Of a stretch of 64,000 nucleotides of DNA, positions 1 to 7,443 are shown one piece after another. A program made the translations under genes and the position numbers. Source of the stretch: an uncultured Alphaproteobacteria bacterium (GTDB taxonomy: Bacteria; Pseudomonadota; Alphaproteobacteria; RF32; CAG-239); NCBI GenBank assembly GCA_944393695.1, contig CALYAY010000003.1, forward strand, positions 62,001 to 126,000. Direction: 5' to 3'. The notes under the pieces were generated by a model, which worked only from the letters and a program-made list of their open reading frames with translations, did not search any database and was not told the DNA's origin. The number at the start of each line of letters is the position of its first letter. The stretch's first letter is position 1.

Positions 1-801
1 AACCTGGTCAAAATCCATTTCAAGATTAACCTGTGCCCGGACTTTTCCCGGCCCGACAGTGCGCTCCAACAAATTCTGCACCTGTTGGGACATTTTGCGT
101 TCCTGCTCCTGGTGCATGCGGGCATTGCGGTTGGAGATAACCACCGTGTCATTTTCTTCCCGGGTCAGAAGATTGCCGTTGCTGTCAACAATAGCCACAT
201 TTTTCACGTCAAGTTTGGGAACGGATGCCGCCACCAGTTTTTGCACGGCCTGGACGCTTTGCGCCGACAACGGTCCGTCAACCGTACGAATAACCACCGA
301 GGCACTCGGTGCCTGTTCTTCTTTGGAAAACATTTCACGTTTGGGCAAGACGAGGTGAACTCTTGCACTTTTAATGTTATCAACACTGCGGATGGTGCGC
401 GCCAATTCGCCTTCAAGGGCACGCAGGAGATTAACATTCTGAACAAAATTGGTGGATCCCAGAGCATCCGTATTGTCAAAAAGTTCATAGCCGACATTGG
501 AACCTTTGGAGGCCAGAGCCAATTCGGCCGTTTCGACACGCATTTTATTAACCTGGTCAACGGGAACCATGATTTCAGTTCCGTTGCGGGTCAGTTTGTA
601 TTCAACATTCGAGCTTTCCAGCCGAGCAACAATCTGCTTGGCATCCTCAAGTTCCAAGTCTGTATATAAAACGGCATAGTCCGTCGAATTGAGCTTTGTC
701 GCCAGATAAACAAAAAAACTGATTAAAAACAAAATAACAGCCCCGAGCGAAATCAGGCGTCCCGGCGACATGTTTTTTATGCTCTGAATAAAACTATTCA
801 C
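1..801 (-). CDS. fliF: Flagellar MS-ring protein FliF (N-terminal part, cut by window edge)
   Basis: FliF forms the MS ring of the flagellar basal body in the inner membrane and is the platform for the export gate and the C ring. The 267 visible codons contain an N-terminal membrane segment (about residues 16-35), then the YscJ/FliF ring-building region. Typical FliF phrases are seen: DYAVLYTDLELEDAKQIV, YELFDN.D.LG.TNF.QNVN, RALEGELARTI and ARVHLVLPKRE. The reading frame runs off the left edge, so the C-terminal half is missing. I chose a GTG start at 801 because it is preceded by GGGG at suitable spacing and gives the usual N-terminus. A TTG start four codons upstream is possible. Together with the FliK-like gene near 20.3 kb it suggests a flagellated cell. 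Confidence 0.95.
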   Translation of the reverse strand, partial: MNSFIQSIKNMSPGRLISLGAVILFLISFFVYLATKLNSTDYAVLYTDLELEDAKQIVARLESSNVEYKLTRNGTEIMVPVDQVNKMRVETAELALASKGSNVGYELFDNTDALGSTNFVQNVNLLRALEGELARTIRSVDNIKSARVHLVLPKREMFSKEEQAPSASVVIRTVDGPLSAQSVQAVQKLVAASVPKLDVKNVAIVDSNGNLLTREENDTVVISNRNARMHQEQERKMSQQVQNLLERTVGPGKVRAQVNLEMDFDQV

Positions 802-924
802 AAGTTTCCCCAATCTATATTTATAAAGTTCCCCTTTCCTTCTAAATAAAACATTATTTTTTATAAGTTAAATATTATTATCAGAATATCCCCACAAAAA
901 CACACTTCCGGCTTTTTTTCCGGA

Positions 925-951
925 ATAAAAAAGCAGGTTATGAAACCTGCT
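925..951 (-). terminator. Rho-independent terminator of the nitroreductase gene
   Basis: Read on the minus strand, AGCAGGTT and AACCTGCT form an 8-bp stem with a 4-base loop, followed by a run of six T. It lies just after the stop of the nitroreductase gene. Confidence 0.85.
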
Positions 952-961
952 CTTAAAAACT

Positions 962-1486
962 TTACCATTTTTCCCAATGAATGCGGGAAGCATCAAAGCG
1001 TTCCGGCTGTTTGGGCGTCTCGGCGGGATACCCCAGTACAACGATGGAAAAGGGCCGGACATTTTCCGGAAGTTTGAAATATTCTTTCAAAGCCGCTATC
1101 GGGCCGCTCATCGGCGCCGCACCGCACCAGCAGGCTCCAAGTCCAAGGGCATGAGCCGCCAGAATAACATTTTCGGTGGCGGCGGCACAGTCAATATCAA
1201 TATAGCTCCAGCCTTCTTTTTCACGGCTGAAGGAAAGGTCTTCACGGCCGCAAACCAAAATAACCGCCGCCGCATTTTCGGCAAAAAGCGCCGAACGCTG
1301 AACAACGCGGAAATGTTTGAGGATATCTTTGTTTTGCAGCACCAGAAACTCCCACGGACGCGTATTGTGGGCCGACGGGGCATATTCCCCGGCTTTAACC
1401 AGTTGTTCCAAAATCTCTTTCGGAACGGGCTTGTCTTCAAACTTTCTGACTGAACGCCTTGTCAGCAGGCCTTCCATTAATTCCAT
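962..1486 (-). CDS. Nitroreductase family protein
   Basis: An FMN-dependent NAD(P)H oxidoreductase of the nitroreductase fold, 174 residues, a normal size for the short members of the family. The N-terminal RRSVRKFEDKPVP segment is the family's phosphate/FMN-binding signature. APSAHNTRPWEFLVL is the second conserved block and GACWCGAAP lies near the C-terminal FMN site. The substrate cannot be read from sequence. The reductases usually act in the cytoplasm on quinones, nitroaromatics or flavins. The gene has its own terminator downstream. A 18-bp gap separates it from the unknown gene upstream on the same strand, so the two may be cotranscribed. Confidence 0.9.
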   Translation of the reverse strand: MELMEGLLTRRSVRKFEDKPVPKEILEQLVKAGEYAPSAHNTRPWEFLVLQNKDILKHFRVVQRSALFAENAAAVILVCGREDLSFSREKEGWSYIDIDCAAATENVILAAHALGLGACWCGAAPMSGPIAALKEYFKLPENVRPFSIVVLGYPAETPKQPERFDASRIHWEKW

Positions 1487-1504
1487 GATTAAAGTCTCCT
1501 TTTG

Positions 1505-2125
1505 TTAATTTACGCTCCGTTTCAGGTTTTCAATACGGGGCAGAACCGAATTTTCAATAATAAAATTAATCGCTTTTTCCGCCATGCGGTCGGTATGATG
1601 CACGGCCTCAAGTGCCGTGTCGATATTTTCAACCGCATCCAGTTTGTTTACCAAACTGCCGTAAACTCCTGCCAGATCGCTGAGAGAATCGATTATTTCC
1701 GCAATATACGCCGGAAGCTTTAAATTTTTCTTACCGCCCCAGAAACCCTCGACATAGCCGGCCTCAACCTCTTCATAACGCAGGCGGCATAAAAGTTTCA
1801 GTTCGTCTTTGGATGAAGCCTTTACCGGCGACAATCTGATGTCGTTTTGCCTGACCTTTTCAAAAATATTGTCCCACAAGCCCATGAAAAACTTAAAGAA
1901 AAGTTCGGCTTCGTTTTTGGTTTCAAGGCGGGGGCTCTGCCCTTCCGGCCAGAACGAAGAAATGACCTCGGCCGGACGCAGGTCAAGGTTCGGACTGCAA
2001 ACGGCCCCGGCAAAACGCATTTTTATGACGGAAAGCGGCGCCGGACAATTGTAGTGCTCCAGCAATTTGGTAAAACTATCATCACCTATATATTCATTTT
2101 GACTTTTCATTTTAAAATTCTTCAT
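1505..2125 (-). CDS. Conserved-looking hypothetical protein (206 aa)
   Basis: I do not recognise a family. The protein is soluble, without signal peptide or membrane segment, and is rich in Leu, Glu and Lys, which suggests a largely helical fold. The C-terminal half (about 120-206) reads like a helical bundle. The gene starts with ATG at 2125; a second ATG five codons later is possible. Its start faces the promoter region of the small lipoprotein gene, so the two are divergently transcribed from about 40 bp. It precedes the nitroreductase by 18 bp, so the two may share a transcript. Codon use and composition match the neighbours, which supports a real gene. Confidence 0.7.
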   Translation of the reverse strand: MKNFKMKSQNEYIGDDSFTKLLEHYNCPAPLSVIKMRFAGAVCSPNLDLRPAEVISSFWPEGQSPRLETKNEAELFFKFFMGLWDNIFEKVRQNDIRLSPVKASSKDELKLLCRLRYEEVEAGYVEGFWGGKKNLKLPAYIAEIIDSLSDLAGVYGSLVNKLDAVENIDTALEAVHHTDRMAEKAINFIIENSVLPRIENLKRSVN

Positions 2126-2148
2126 GTATAAGGATTATAGTTTATAAT
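2120..2148 (+). promoter_or_regulatory. Candidate sigma-70 promoter for the lipoprotein/argS transcript
   Basis: A perfect TATAAT at 2143-2148 lies 17 bp after a weak -35 (CTTCAT, 2120-2125). It is upstream of a GGAG ribosome site and the TTG start at 2167. The -35 is poor, so the call rests mainly on the -10 and the position. Confidence 0.4.
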
Positions 2149-2166
2149 GTAATGGAGTTTTTTTAA

Positions 2167-2484
2167 TTGGCAAGAGCTAATTTGTGTGTTTTGGGAGGAA
2201 TGTTGCTGCTGCTCGGGGCATGTTCGGCATTTTCGCCTTATGTCGACCGGAGAAGGAACGCGGGGGCGCCGCCGGAACAACTGTATGTCGGGCGTTCAAC
2301 GAAAACCAATCCCTCTGTCTGCTATAATATTCTGACCACCGATTATCCGGCGGTAAAGAAACTGGCCGATGATGAGTGTACCAAACACAAGACCGGCAAC
2401 TATGCCGAGCCCGTCAGTCAGGAAGCATTCAGCTGCAAACTGCTGCTGCCGGCAAGAATTAATTTCAAATGTATCACCAAGTAA
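2167..2484 (+). CDS. Small outer-membrane-type lipoprotein
   Basis: A 105-residue protein with a short N-terminal hydrophobic signal and a lipobox LLGACS, so it should be lipidated on the Cys and tethered to a membrane on the periplasmic side. The mature part has three more cysteines, which may form disulfides. I do not recognise a family. The start is TTG, supported by GGAG at the right distance and by the signal peptide beginning there; no better ATG lies in frame. The argS start follows 16 bp after the stop, so the two genes probably form one transcript. Confidence 0.75.
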   Translation: MARANLCVLGGMLLLLGACSAFSPYVDRRRNAGAPPEQLYVGRSTKTNPSVCYNILTTDYPAVKKLADDECTKHKTGNYAEPVSQEAFSCKLLLPARINFKCITK

Positions 2485-2500
2485 AGTATAGGATTTATTC

Positions 2501-4285
2501 ATGGATTTGTCTCTGGAAAAAATAATCAACAACAAACTGAGTCAGTGTTTTGAAAAGCTGGGATTGAACCCGCAATTTGCCGTGGTTAAAGTTTCGGACA
2601 GGCCGGATTTGAGCGATTTTCAGTGTAACGGTGCTCTGGCACTGGCCAAATCAGAACATAAAAACCCGCGGGAGATTGCCACTCAGATTGCCGCCGAACT
2701 TGAAAAAAACAGCGATTTTGCCAAAGTGTCGGTGGACGGTCCGGGTTTTTTGAACCTGACAATCAATGATTCCCTGCTGGCAAAAGTCATGGAGAACATG
2801 AGCGAAGACGAGAGGTTCGGCTGCGAAAAAGTAAGCACACCCAAAACCGTGGTGCTGGATTTCGGCGCTCCCAACGTGGCTAAAGAAATGCATGTGGGGC
2901 ACCTGCGTTCGGCGGTTATCGGCGAATCGGTGCAGCGGATTGAGCGTTTTGTCGGCAATAAGGTGATTTCGGACACGCATCTGGGCGACTGGGGAACGCC
3001 GATGGGGATGATTATCTCGGAAATTATGCTGATGCATCCGGAATGGCCCTATTTTGACGATAACAAAACTGAAGGCTTTCCCGAAAGCCTGCCCTATGAT
3101 GTGGAAGAGCTGACCGAAATTTATAAAAAGGCCAATGCCCATTGCAAAGAAGACGAATCTGCCCGGCAGCAGGCCCGGATTATCACTGCAAAATTTCAGG
3201 ACGGACATCCGGGATACCGCGCCTTATGGCAGCATTTGCGGCGGATTTCGGTTGAGGCGGTTAAAAAGAATTTTGACGCGCTTGACGTGCATTTTGATTT
3301 GTGGCTGGGTGAAAGCGACGCGCACCAGACCTGCTACGAGATTTTGAAACTGGCGGAGGAAAAAGGCATATCGGAAAAAGACGACGGCGCCGTCATCATC
3401 CGCCTGGATGAAAGCAACAAGCCCAAGCCGCCGGTTATTTTGCAAAAGTCCGACGGAGGTTTTACTTATCATACCACGGATATTGCCACGGTTAAAATGC
3501 GGGTGGATGATCTGAAAGCCGACGAGATTATTTATTTTACCGACAAGCGGCAAGCCCTGCATTTTGAACAGGTGTTCGAAGCGGTGGAAAAACTGGGAAT
3601 TGCACCGGGGGTTAAACTTCAGCATATCGGTTTCGGCACGGTAAACGGCCCGGACGGCAAGCCTTTCAAAACCCGCGACGGCGGCGTGATGAAGCTGGAA
3701 GACCTGATCAACATGTCTAAGGACAAGGTCAGAGAATCTGTTCCGGCGCCGGAAGAGGCAGAAGGTTTTGCTTCGGTTGAGGAAGCCAGAAAGTATATTG
3801 ACAATCTGGTTGAAGAAATTGCCGTGGCGGCGATGAAATTTCAGGATTTAAAGAACAACATTGCCTCCGGTTATGCTTTTGAAATCGACGATTTTGCAAA
3901 GTTTGACGGTAAGACCGGTCCTTATATTCAATATGCGGTGGCCCGCATCAACTCAATTATGCGCAAGGCCGAAGCCGCCGGAATCAAGCCCGGAAAAGTT
4001 ATTATATCCAACAAGGAAGAACGAGAGCTGGCTCTGAAAATCGCCCAGCTGAACACTATTATCATGCGTACGCATCATGACAAGGAACCGAGCATTATTT
4101 CGGATTATGCCTATACGCTGGCGCAGGCTTTCAGCTCGTTTTACAACGCAGCCTCAATTATGAATGCCGAAACGCCGGAACTGGCGGCCTCGCGCCTGCG
4201 GCTGGCCGTTTTGACCCGGGATATTCTCAAGCAGCTGCTTTACCTGCTGGGGATTAAAGCTCCGGAAGTTATGTTGAAAAAATAA
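2501..4285 (+). CDS. argS: Arginyl-tRNA synthetase
   Basis: Charges tRNA-Arg with arginine in the cytoplasm, using ATP. The 594 residues match the usual length. The N-terminal additional domain (about 1-110) is followed by the class I catalytic core with the HIGH-type motif HVGHLRS (about 132-138). GDWGTPMG comes next and then the KMSKS-equivalent loop near FKTRDGGVMKLEDL (about 387-400). The C-terminal DALR anticodon-binding domain begins around residue 470. The ATG at 2501 is the natural start. A strong terminator follows at once, so argS ends the small transcript that begins with the lipoprotein gene. Confidence 0.98.
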   Translation: MDLSLEKIINNKLSQCFEKLGLNPQFAVVKVSDRPDLSDFQCNGALALAKSEHKNPREIATQIAAELEKNSDFAKVSVDGPGFLNLTINDSLLAKVMENMSEDERFGCEKVSTPKTVVLDFGAPNVAKEMHVGHLRSAVIGESVQRIERFVGNKVISDTHLGDWGTPMGMIISEIMLMHPEWPYFDDNKTEGFPESLPYDVEELTEIYKKANAHCKEDESARQQARIITAKFQDGHPGYRALWQHLRRISVEAVKKNFDALDVHFDLWLGESDAHQTCYEILKLAEEKGISEKDDGAVIIRLDESNKPKPPVILQKSDGGFTYHTTDIATVKMRVDDLKADEIIYFTDKRQALHFEQVFEAVEKLGIAPGVKLQHIGFGTVNGPDGKPFKTRDGGVMKLEDLINMSKDKVRESVPAPEEAEGFASVEEARKYIDNLVEEIAVAAMKFQDLKNNIASGYAFEIDDFAKFDGKTGPYIQYAVARINSIMRKAEAAGIKPGKVIISNKEERELALKIAQLNTIIMRTHHDKEPSIISDYAYTLAQAFSSFYNAASIMNAETPELAASRLRLAVLTRDILKQLLYLLGIKAPEVMLKK

Positions 4286-4296
4286 GGCAAGAAGAA

Positions 4297-4324
4297 AACT
4301 CCGTCCGGTTGGGCGGAGTTTTTT
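4297..4324 (+). terminator. Rho-independent terminator after argS
   Basis: AACTCCGTCC and GGGCGGAGTT pair around a GGTT loop and are followed by six T. It starts 12 bp after the argS stop. Confidence 0.9.
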
Positions 4325-4349
4325 GTGCTGGATTGGATGCGAGGTTGGG

Positions 4350-6347
4350 TTAGAATTCAAGGACGGGACGAACGTCGTAGCTGGTATTCTTCGTGGTGTT
4401 GACGCTCAATCCGTAGTCGTTGCCGAAATACGATCCCCACACGCCGAAAAATGATTTCAACATGCTGTAGCTATAGTATATGGAAGATGACCAGTTATAG
4501 AAACCTGTTCCTATCTGAGTACCTCCAGCGTTAGTCATACCGATATTAACCAACGGTTGATTGTTGTAATATGAGGTAAATACACCTGGCGCCGGTAAGC
4601 ACCAGTCGCCTGCATTAGTTCCTTCAGTTTTGTATTCGTGTGCTGCCCAAGCTGCCGGATATTTACTCTTGTCTCCGGCAGCGATAATTTTCTGGGTATT
4701 GGTGCAGCTATTCAGGTCTTTACTTGCATTTTCATCACTGTCAAAGTTAGTTAAGCTCGAAATATCTGTGCCAATTGAGCTCCAATCGAGTGAGTTCCAA
4801 ATGTATTTGCCTACGCTATTCAGCGCTATAGCCTGGGCGCAATTGCCGTCATCGCTTTTGTAGACGACGACGGCGATGGGGGTCTTGCCGGAAATTCTTT
4901 GAGGGCTGCAGGTTCTGTCGCTATACAGAATATCACCAATGTTGCAGTTTTTGGCCGAGCCGTTGCATTTGCCCCATTCGGGTTTGGGTTCTTCTTTGCA
5001 AACATCGTCTTTCCATTCATAGCCGCTGGTGCAGGTGCAGGATTTATATTTTCCGTTGCAGGCTTCGCCGGAGCCGCCGGCGTAACCGGTTCCGGAGCAG
5101 GTGTATTTATAGGAACTTGGGCATTGTTCAGTGCAGGTTTGGGAACTTGAGTTCCAGTCGTAACCTGATTGGCAGCCAGATTTGTAATATTTGCCGGAAC
5201 AATCTTCATAGGTGCAGGTGAAAGGTACCGGACAAGAAGTCAGAGTTCCTTTGTATTCGCATTGTTTTGTACAAGTCTTGGTGCTTGCGTTCCAGTCATA
5301 GCCGGACTGGCAGCCGGATTTATACCAGAGGCCGGAGCATTCCTCGTAGGTGCAGGAGAAGGGTGCCGGACAGCTGGTTAGTGTACCGAGATTGGGACAG
5401 GGCTTGCAGTTGTCGTATTTCAGTTGATTGCCGGAGAGGCATGAGTTTGCACCGGTGTCGGGGCCCATGGAACCGCAGTCCAAGAAGCCGTCGCAGGGAT
5501 TGGGTTTTATCTTGTAATGTTCCTGACCGTCACAACCGGTACAGGCTTCGCCGTCTTGTACATAGCCCTCGGGGATACTCGTATTGTCGTATTCGGCACA
5601 GGTGTTGCAACAGGTGCCGTAAGTATTGTCATAAGAACATCTGTCATCACTTAATTGCTGGCCGGTGCCGCATTCATCGACGTAACCGGGGTTTAATTCC
5701 TGACAGGTGCGTTCGGTGTCTTTTTCACAAGAAGCGTATTTTCCGTTACAAGCTTCACCAACCCCGTAATAAGGCGGTTCGCAGGTCACATAATTTGAGG
5801 GACAGGTGGAAACACATTTTTCGAAATAACTATTATCATAAGGGCAGGTGTTGGAAGGTTCCTGCCCATCGGGACAGGATGTCTGAGTATATCCTTCCTG
5901 ACGGCAGCGTTCGGCATTGTCGAGGTCATAGTCATCGCCGTCTCCGGGTCCGCCGGGAGAACCATACCCGTCATCATCGGCATTATTGCCGGCAAATTCA
6001 TTCCCCGAACAGGCCGAAGTGTCTGTCACAAAACAGGTGGCGGCAAGTTTTATTTTATCACCCTGTCTTTTTTCTTCCCTCCCTAAAGATTTAGGGAGGG
6101 TAAGGGTGGGTTTGAAACCCTCTCTATCTCCCCCTAAGTTTTTAGGGGGAGTAAATCCAGCTAAATCTTCAAATGAAGACAACAACGTTTCATCCGGATG
6201 AGAGGTGTGTGTATAAGGTGTGTGGACAAATGTAATCGCACCCGGAGAGTTGAAAGATGTTAAGTTATGAATTGAAGCGGCGCTGCCGTTGGACATAATA
6301 ATCAATCCGGAAACGGACAGCATTAAAGCTTTAGATAGTTTCATCAT
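4350..6347 (-). CDS. Secreted modular cysteine-rich protein with C-terminal DUF1566/lectin-like domain
   Basis: A 665-residue exported protein of no named family that I recognise. Order of parts: signal peptide (about 1-24); a short linker; a segment encoded by a palindromic repeat (about 66-91, see the repeat entry); the motif CFVTDTSACSGNEF (105-118), shared with the proteins at 17.3 and 30.3 kb; an Asp/Gly-rich linker; many Cys-rich units of 30-50 residues (about 130-460) with themes such as GVGEACNGKYASC and two near-identical CTYEDCSG.YYKSGCQSGYDWN units; and a C-terminal domain (about 470-665) with GDWCLPAPG, NWSSS and the ending VRPVLEF. That last domain looks like the DUF1566/Fib_succ_major group with a C-type-lectin-like fold. 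The many cysteines fit a disulfide-bonded surface protein. Function unknown; adhesion or binding is only a guess. It ends convergently with argS. Confidence 0.85.
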   Translation of the reverse strand: MMKLSKALMLSVSGLIIMSNGSAASIHNLTSFNSPGAITFVHTPYTHTSHPDETLLSSFEDLAGFTPPKNLGGDREGFKPTLTLPKSLGREEKRQGDKIKLAATCFVTDTSACSGNEFAGNNADDDGYGSPGGPGDGDDYDLDNAERCRQEGYTQTSCPDGQEPSNTCPYDNSYFEKCVSTCPSNYVTCEPPYYGVGEACNGKYASCEKDTERTCQELNPGYVDECGTGQQLSDDRCSYDNTYGTCCNTCAEYDNTSIPEGYVQDGEACTGCDGQEHYKIKPNPCDGFLDCGSMGPDTGANSCLSGNQLKYDNCKPCPNLGTLTSCPAPFSCTYEECSGLWYKSGCQSGYDWNASTKTCTKQCEYKGTLTSCPVPFTCTYEDCSGKYYKSGCQSGYDWNSSSQTCTEQCPSSYKYTCSGTGYAGGSGEACNGKYKSCTCTSGYEWKDDVCKEEPKPEWGKCNGSAKNCNIGDILYSDRTCSPQRISGKTPIAVVVYKSDDGNCAQAIALNSVGKYIWNSLDWSSIGTDISSLTNFDSDENASKDLNSCTNTQKIIAAGDKSKYPAAWAAHEYKTEGTNAGDWCLPAPGVFTSYYNNQPLVNIGMTNAGGTQIGTGFYNWSSSIYYSYSMLKSFFGVWGSYFGNDYGLSVNTTKNTSYDVRPVLEF
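6077..6151. repeat. Palindromic element inside a coding sequence (copy 1)
   Basis: Two perfect 10-bp-arm palindromes with 4-base loops lie here: CCCTCCCTAA/TTAGGGAGGG (6077-6100) and CTCCCCCTAA/TTAGGGGGAG (6128-6151). Between them is a GGGTTTGAAACCC-type inverted repeat. The element is read without a stop as residues 66-91 of the cysteine-rich protein. The same palindrome cores occur in the intergenic array at 6.47-6.6 kb and inside the paralogue at 30.5 kb. Confidence 0.9.
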
Positions 6348-6382
6348 AATATCACCTGTCTGTTGTTGTCTTCACGAATCTT

Positions 6383-6411
6383 ATCATAACAGAAAGTTTG
6401 TAAATAATCAA
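6383..6411 (-). promoter_or_regulatory. Candidate promoter of the cysteine-rich protein gene
   Basis: On the minus strand TTGATT (6406-6411), a 17-bp spacer and TATGAT (6383-6388) precede a leader that is almost identical to the leader of the paralogous gene at 30.3 kb (AAGATTCGTGAAGACAACAA, then GGTGATATTATGATG). Confidence 0.55.
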
Positions 6412-6459
6412 TGTATATTTTAAATATAATGACGGGAAATCGGACGAGGATGAATGAAA

Positions 6460-6726
6460 CCCTCCCCAACCCCTCCCTAAGTCTTTAGGGAGGGGAGAAC
6501 TCGAAGAACGGAGTGACGCGGGAGAGGATGAGAAAGGTAAAGCTGATATTTAACCCCTCCGGCTCCCCCTAATATTTTAGGGGGAGAATAAGTTAGGGGT
6601 TTAATGTTTTAGGGGAGGATAAAAGGTAAAGCTGGTATTTGACCCCTCCGGCTCCCCTTTTGAAAGGGGAGAGGACAATAAGGAAGATCCCTTGACGTTC
6701 AGACTGGCGCTGAACGAGGGATGACA
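6460..6726. repeat. Intergenic array of palindromic repeats
   Basis: The roughly 400-bp gap between 6348 and 6744 holds no gene. Beyond the promoter it is filled with repeats. There is a CCCTCCCTAA/TTAGGGAGGG palindrome near 6471-6494 and a CTCCCCCTAA/TTAGGGGGAG palindrome at 6563-6586. A CTCCCCTTTT/GAAAGGGGAG palindrome lies at about 6651-6672 and a longer imperfect hairpin at 6686-6725 with arms around CGTTCAG/GCTGAACG. The phrases GGTAAAGCTG and CCCCTCCGGCTCCCC each occur twice. The first two palindromes share their cores with the in-gene elements. Confidence 0.85.
6634..6726 (+). repeat. 93-bp dispersed repeat, copy A
   Basis: This stretch begins GGTATTTGACCCCTCCGG and ends GAACGAGGGATGACA. 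It recurs at 31513-31605 in the same orientation; I see one mismatch (GAGGACAAT here, GAGGTCAAT there). It contains two hairpin-forming units. Confidence 0.9.
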
Positions 6727-6744
6727 GTTTTTTGTTTGAAAAAG

Positions 6745-7443
6745 TTATTTCTTTTTAAGAGTATCAGGTTCGGCGATGCCGCAGGAAATAACAAATTTAA
6801 GTCCTTCTTCAACCGTCATATCCAAGGGAATAACGTCTTTTTCCGGAACAAAGATTAAGAAACCGGAAGTTGGGTTGGGTGTGGTGGGAATGAAAATACT
6901 TAAAGTTTTATCTGACAATTTATTACTGACTTCACCCGTGGCATCGGCACTGACAAAACCGATAATCCAAATTCCCTTGCGGGGATATTCCAGCAAAACA
7001 CAACGGCGAAATGCCTGTTTTTGGGAAGAAAGAAAAGTTTCAAAAACCTGTTTGAGCAAAGAATAAATGCTGGAAATAACCGGCAGACGGCGGACAATCC
7101 AATCGCCCAGATGCAGGAAAAAGCGGCCAATAAAACCGGCAGCAAACATGCCGATTAAAATCATCATGAGGATTAAAACAATAATCCCCACGCCGGGCAT
7201 GGTGACCGGAATATTATAACGGCTGAGGAGTTCGGGCGGAATCAGGCGGTTTACCGAGCTGTCCACCCATAAAAAAATGTTATAGGCCATATAAAAGGTG
7301 ATGGATACCGGCGCGGTTACCAAGATACCGGTAAAGAAATAGGCCCGGATTTTGGCACCGAGTTTCATGAAAACGGCACGCTCCCGGTCAAGCCGGATTT
7401 TTTTGATGTTTTTTGCGCGTTTTTTCAAATCTGTCTTATCCAT
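6745..7443 (-). CDS. DUF502 family membrane protein
   Basis: A 232-residue inner-membrane protein of the DUF502 family, function not established. It has an arginine/lysine-rich cytoplasmic N-terminus, two membrane segments (about 36-60 and 82-112), then family landmarks LGDWIVRRLPVISSIYSLLKQ, FPTTPNPTSG-like (IPTTPNPTSGFLIFVP) and DMTVEEGLKFVISCG near the C-terminus. The start codon follows directly after the recJ stop, so it is very likely translated from the same mRNA as recJ and the OmpA-type lipoprotein. Such a recJ neighbour does not by itself reveal a role; DUF502 proteins are thought to sit in the envelope. Confidence 0.9.
   Translation of the reverse strand: MDKTDLKKRAKNIKKIRLDRERAVFMKLGAKIRAYFFTGILVTAPVSITFYMAYNIFLWVDSSVNRLIPPELLSRYNIPVTMPGVGIIVLILMMILIGMFAAGFIGRFFLHLGDWIVRRLPVISSIYSLLKQVFETFLSSQKQAFRRCVLLEYPRKGIWIIGFVSADATGEVSNKLSDKTLSIFIPTTPNPTSGFLIFVPEKDVIPLDMTVEEGLKFVISCGIAEPDTLKKK

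Noticed and set aside
5267-6094. A 275-codon open frame on the plus strand, opposite the cysteine-rich gene, rich in Arg, His and Cys
   Set aside because: It is the mirror of the Cys-rich minus-strand gene, has an unlikely composition, no ribosome site and no family resemblance. The minus-strand frame has a signal peptide, paralogues and a promoter.
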